Below, in pieces: positions 61,708-64,000 of a stretch of 64,000 nucleotides of DNA (positions within the stretch are counted from its first letter, which is position 1; each line of letters begins with the position of its first letter). The stretch is from Alphaproteobacteria bacterium. GTDB taxonomy: Bacteria > Pseudomonadota > Alphaproteobacteria > Caulobacterales > Maricaulaceae. The notes beneath the pieces were generated by a model. That model was not told the origin of the DNA, made no database searches, and worked only from the letters and a program-made list of their open reading frames with translations. The stretch lies in contig WGNG01000012.1 in NCBI GenBank assembly GCA_016124675.1, forward strand, positions 62,001-126,000, given 5' to 3'. Both the position numbers and the translations under genes were made by a program.

Positions 61708-62535
61708 TCAGGAGGGTTTGGACGTGTAGACCTGATCGGGTCCGGGAAAGGCGCGGGCGCGCACATCGGCGCCATAGGCCTTCACGCCATCCTCCACCTG
61801 GCCCTTGATGTCGGCGTAGCGCTTCACAAAGCGCGGCGTCCAGTCGAACAGGCCCAGCATGTCCGGCGTCACCAGGATCTGCCCGTCGCAGGCCGCCGAA
61901 GCGCCGATCCCGATCGTGGGCGCCTTGACGCGCCCGGTGATCTCGGCGGCGAGCTCCTCGGCGACGCCCTCGATCACGATGGCGAACGCGCCCGCCTCGT
62001 CAGCGGCGATGGCTTCTTCGAGCACCTTGGCGCGGCTGGCGGCGTCGCGCCCCTTGGCCTTGAACCCGCCATCGGCCAGCGAAGCCTGCGGGCGCAGTCC
62101 GACATGGCCGATGACCGGAATGGCGCGCTCGGCCATGAAGCTGATGGTGTCGGCGATATAGACGCCGCTTTCGACCTTCACGGCATGGCAGCCGGTTTCG
62201 CGCAGGATGCGCGAGGCGTTGTCGAAGGCCTGCTCCTTCGAGCGCTCATAGGTGGAGAACGGCATGTCCACAGCGACCAGCGCCCGCTTCGACCCGCGCA
62301 TCACCGCCTGGCCATGCAGGATCATCATTTCGAGCGTCACGGGCAGCGTGTTGGGGAGGCCGTGAACGACCATGCCCACCGAGTCGCCCACCAGAAGGAG
62401 GTCGCAGTGCGGATCGAGCAGCGCCGCCATCGGCGCGTCATAGGCGGTCAGGCACACCAGCGGCTCTCCGCCCTTGCGGCCGCGAATGTCGGGCGGCGTG
62501 ATGCGGCGCACTTCGGTGTTGGACTGGGCTGACAT
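61708..62535 (-). CDS. panB: 3-methyl-2-oxobutanoate hydroxymethyltransferase
   Basis: PanB makes ketopantoate from 2-oxoisovalerate and methylene-tetrahydrofolate, the first step towards pantothenate and CoA. The 275-residue TIM barrel shows EPLVCLTAYDAPMAALLDPH, LLLVGDSVGMVVHGLPNTLP (metal-binding DS), VAVDMPFSTYERSKEQAFDN, HAVKVESGVYIADTISFMAE, IPVIGHVGLRPQASLADGGF, VIEGVAEELAAEITGRVKAP, TIGIGASAACDGQILVTPDM and LGLFDWTPRFVKRY. All catalytic segments are intact. No panC or panD adjoins it. Start ATG 62535. Confidence 0.97.
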   Translation of the reverse strand: MSAQSNTEVRRITPPDIRGRKGGEPLVCLTAYDAPMAALLDPHCDLLLVGDSVGMVVHGLPNTLPVTLEMMILHGQAVMRGSKRALVAVDMPFSTYERSKEQAFDNASRILRETGCHAVKVESGVYIADTISFMAERAIPVIGHVGLRPQASLADGGFKAKGRDAASRAKVLEEAIAADEAGAFAIVIEGVAEELAAEITGRVKAPTIGIGASAACDGQILVTPDMLGLFDWTPRFVKRYADIKGQVEDGVKAYGADVRARAFPGPDQVYTSKPS

Positions 62536-62579
62536 GGCTTGCCTCGCACGCCGCGTGGCGCAGATCGGGGTGTCCGGCC

Positions 62580-63005
62580 CTAGCGGCCGGGAATTTGAGG
62601 ATCGTCTTCAGCCGGCGGCGGGGGCGGCGCATCCTCGACAGCCTCGGGCTGCGGCTCGGACGCGGACTGCGCCTCGGGATCCGCTTCGGTCGCCTCGTCT
62701 TCGGGCAGGGTGGTGAAATCGAACGGCAGCTGGTCGCTCTGGTCCTGCCCCAGGCGATCGATCACGGAGCGTCCGCTATCGTCGACGCTGGCCAGCACCG
62801 CCAGCAAAATGGAGTTGCCGACGAACAGCGCGCCGAGAATCATGGTGGAGCGGGTCAGAAGATTGGCGGCGCCGCGCCCGCTCATCATGCCGCCCGGTCC
62901 GCCGCCGCCAATGCCCAGCGCGCCGCCTTCGGATCGCTGCATGAGAATGACGGCCACCATCGCGGCGATAATCAGTAGATGGATAATCAGGAGAACTGCA
63001 ATCAT
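62580..63005 (-). CDS. secG: Preprotein translocase subunit SecG with a long acidic tail
   Basis: A 141-residue SecG. Two membrane helices (IAVLLIIHLLIIAAMVAVIL and TRSTMILGALFVGNSILLAV) flank the conserved loop QRSEGGALGIGGGGPGGMMS and GRGAANLLTRST. SecG is a small accessory subunit of SecYEG. After residue ~80 an ~60-residue Glu/Pro/Asp-rich tail follows (DEATEADPEAQSASEPQPEA), longer than in enterobacteria but common in alphaproteobacteria. It is 44 bases from panB. A tpiA or pyrG neighbour is not seen. Confidence 0.95.
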   Translation of the reverse strand: MIAVLLIIHLLIIAAMVAVILMQRSEGGALGIGGGGPGGMMSGRGAANLLTRSTMILGALFVGNSILLAVLASVDDSGRSVIDRLGQDQSDQLPFDFTTLPEDEATEADPEAQSASEPQPEAVEDAPPPPPAEDDPQIPGR

Positions 63006-63053
63006 GGCGGCGCGGCCCCGTCGTACATACGGCGCGCCGGGGCTCCGGCGCGC

Positions 63054-64000
63054 TCAACTTGCGGCGCGTTTTAGCTCAGCCGCCGCCGCAACGCCACCAT
63101 CGGGCTGCGCCTTGCGCACAGCCGCCTGGGCCATGCGCTGACGCAGCATCTCCACAGCGGACTCAATCTCGTCGCGCGAGCGCTCGATGCCGTCATCGCC
63201 AGCAAAGGCCACATAGGCGGCCATGGCCAGCTCGCGCGCCAGCGACAGATTGGCGACGGTGAAGCCTCCCGGCTCGCGCAGTTCGGTGGTCACCTCGCAC
63301 AGCGCATGCGCCACGCGCTTGGCTTCGGCCGAGCGGGTGCGCGCGAGGCGGGCGCGCACTTCGCGGGCGCCGCGCTCCAGTTCCGAGACATCCATCAACG
63401 GGTTGCGCCCGGCCTTGAGCTCGCCCGCCGCGGCTTCGGCGCCGATGACCACACGCATGCACAGCCGGCGCAGACGCTCGCCATCCACCGTGCGGCGCGC
63501 CTCGTCGATCCAGACGCGCGCACGCGCCAGGGCCTCGCTGTCGTTCTCGACCACGGCGCGCAGCACGTTGGGCGCCTCGATGGGCTGCGCCGCGCCGGGC
63601 CCGCGCGCCTTGTCGCGCCGCCGGTCCGGCCCGATATAGTCGCTGGTGACGATGAAGGGCTTGCGCGCACGCACCAGCGTTCGCACCCGCTCCTCTGCGA
63701 AGGAGGTGGAGAAAGGCCGGATGATCACGTCGTCGGCGCCCGACCCGATCGCCTCGCGCACCACGCTGGTGTCGCGCCGCCAGGTCGTCAGCAGTATGGC
63801 GGCGAACGGATTGCTCGACACTTCGCCGGCGCGGATACTCCGCACCAGGCGGAAGACCTCGCTCTCATGGCTGGAGGTCTCTGCGACCAGCAGATGCGGC
63901 GCCTCCTCGATCAGGCGGCGCTTGAGTTCGTGCAGGGAATTGAGCGAGACGATATCTCGAAATCCGATCTCATGCAGCGCATAGCGCGTAATGCGCAGAT
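63054..64000 (-). CDS. Receiver-domain protein with an acidic-site substitution, 5' end outside the window
   Basis: The minus-strand frame is open to the window edge; 314 residues are visible and the start is missing. The first ~115 residues form a receiver (CheY-like) domain: LRITRYALHEIGFRDIVSLN, PHLLVAETSSHESEVFRLVR, the switch-Thr region FAAILLTTWRRDTSVVREAI, and GADDVIIRPFS where the conserved Lys becomes Arg (IIRPF). The phosphoacceptor position reads LLVAETSS, giving Glu for Asp. A YIGPDRRRDKARG motif and a ~150-residue helical region with no output domain follow. It may act as a phosphorylation-independent signalling protein. An alternative GTG start at 63845 would cut off half the receiver and is unlikely. 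Confidence 0.75.
   Translation of the reverse strand, partial: LRITRYALHEIGFRDIVSLNSLHELKRRLIEEAPHLLVAETSSHESEVFRLVRSIRAGEVSSNPFAAILLTTWRRDTSVVREAIGSGADDVIIRPFSTSFAEERVRTLVRARKPFIVTSDYIGPDRRRDKARGPGAAQPIEAPNVLRAVVENDSEALARARVWIDEARRTVDGERLRRLCMRVVIGAEAAAGELKAGRNPLMDVSELERGAREVRARLARTRSAEAKRVAHALCEVTTELREPGGFTVANLSLARELAMAAYVAFAGDDGIERSRDEIESAVEMLRQRMAQAAVRKAQPDGGVAAAAELKRAAS

Overview
The window is a high-G+C (roughly two thirds), densely packed bacterial chromosome segment. I read it as a stalked or prosthecate alphaproteobacterium near Caulobacterales/Maricaulales (Hyphomonadaceae-like). The evidence is lineage-typical gene blocks: an OmlA/BamE – ubiquinol-cytochrome c chaperone – plsX – fabH – ihfA – MerR run, FADH2-dependent trmFO, a PopA-like degenerate GGDEF protein beside mfd, a PleC-like hybrid-PAS histidine kinase, a zinc-less DnaX, DUF6111 beside a CCA-adding enzyme, and the pyrB – pseudo-dihydroorotase – plsY – dprA block. 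There is no sign of a prophage, IS element, CRISPR array or rRNA operon. Genus-level placement is inference.

Layout. 0-5 kb: a truncated PqiA-like protein, tRNA-Pro(GGG), and a leftward lipid/regulatory run (cytochrome bc1 chaperone, plsX, fabH, ihfA, MerR), divergent from bamE. 5-15.9 kb: catabolic enzymes (FAH-family hydrolase, tryptophan 2,3-dioxygenase, serine ammonia-lyase), three membrane-protein genes with a hidden 44-codon ORF between two of them, trmFO, a CoA-transferase whose two subunits are split by a secreted-protein gene, and a CaiB-family racemase. 15.9-28.6 kb: PopA-like protein, mfd, a small gene with a Fur-box-like site, an outer-membrane barrel protein, nudC, cytochrome c, prmA, a lipoprotein esterase, the 4.5S SRP RNA with a clear promoter, dnaX and ybaB. 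28.6-41.6 kb: a small membrane protein, phosphotransferase, amidohydrolase, the MoxR/DUF58/BatA-DUF4159/vWA-like cluster, DUF1285, a Nudix hydrolase, DUF6111 and the CCA-adding enzyme. 41.6-48.2 kb: an unrecognised tail-anchored protein of mosaic base composition, an enoyl-CoA hydratase, a PON-like propeller, Bfd with a Fur-box-like site, and a homogentisate catabolic operon that includes a beta-carbonic anhydrase. 48.2-64 kb: pyrB/pseudo-pyrC/plsY/dprA, PleC-like kinase, hspQ, ppx/gppA, rlmE, der-bamB-yfgM-like, panB, secG and a truncated receiver protein.

Working together. Envelope biogenesis is well represented (BamE, BamB, YfgM-like, SecG, SRP RNA, PlsX/PlsY/FabH). Cell-cycle signalling appears twice (PopA-like c-di-GMP effector candidate, PleC-like kinase). 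Aromatic amino-acid breakdown also appears twice (kynA; hmgA and FAH hydrolase). Many adjacent genes overlap by ATGA, GTGA or TGATG, implying coupled operons, and two convergent pairs overlap exactly at a CTAG stop-stop palindrome.

I could run no searches. Family names come from recognised motifs, and the start codons I moved inward are stated in each entry.
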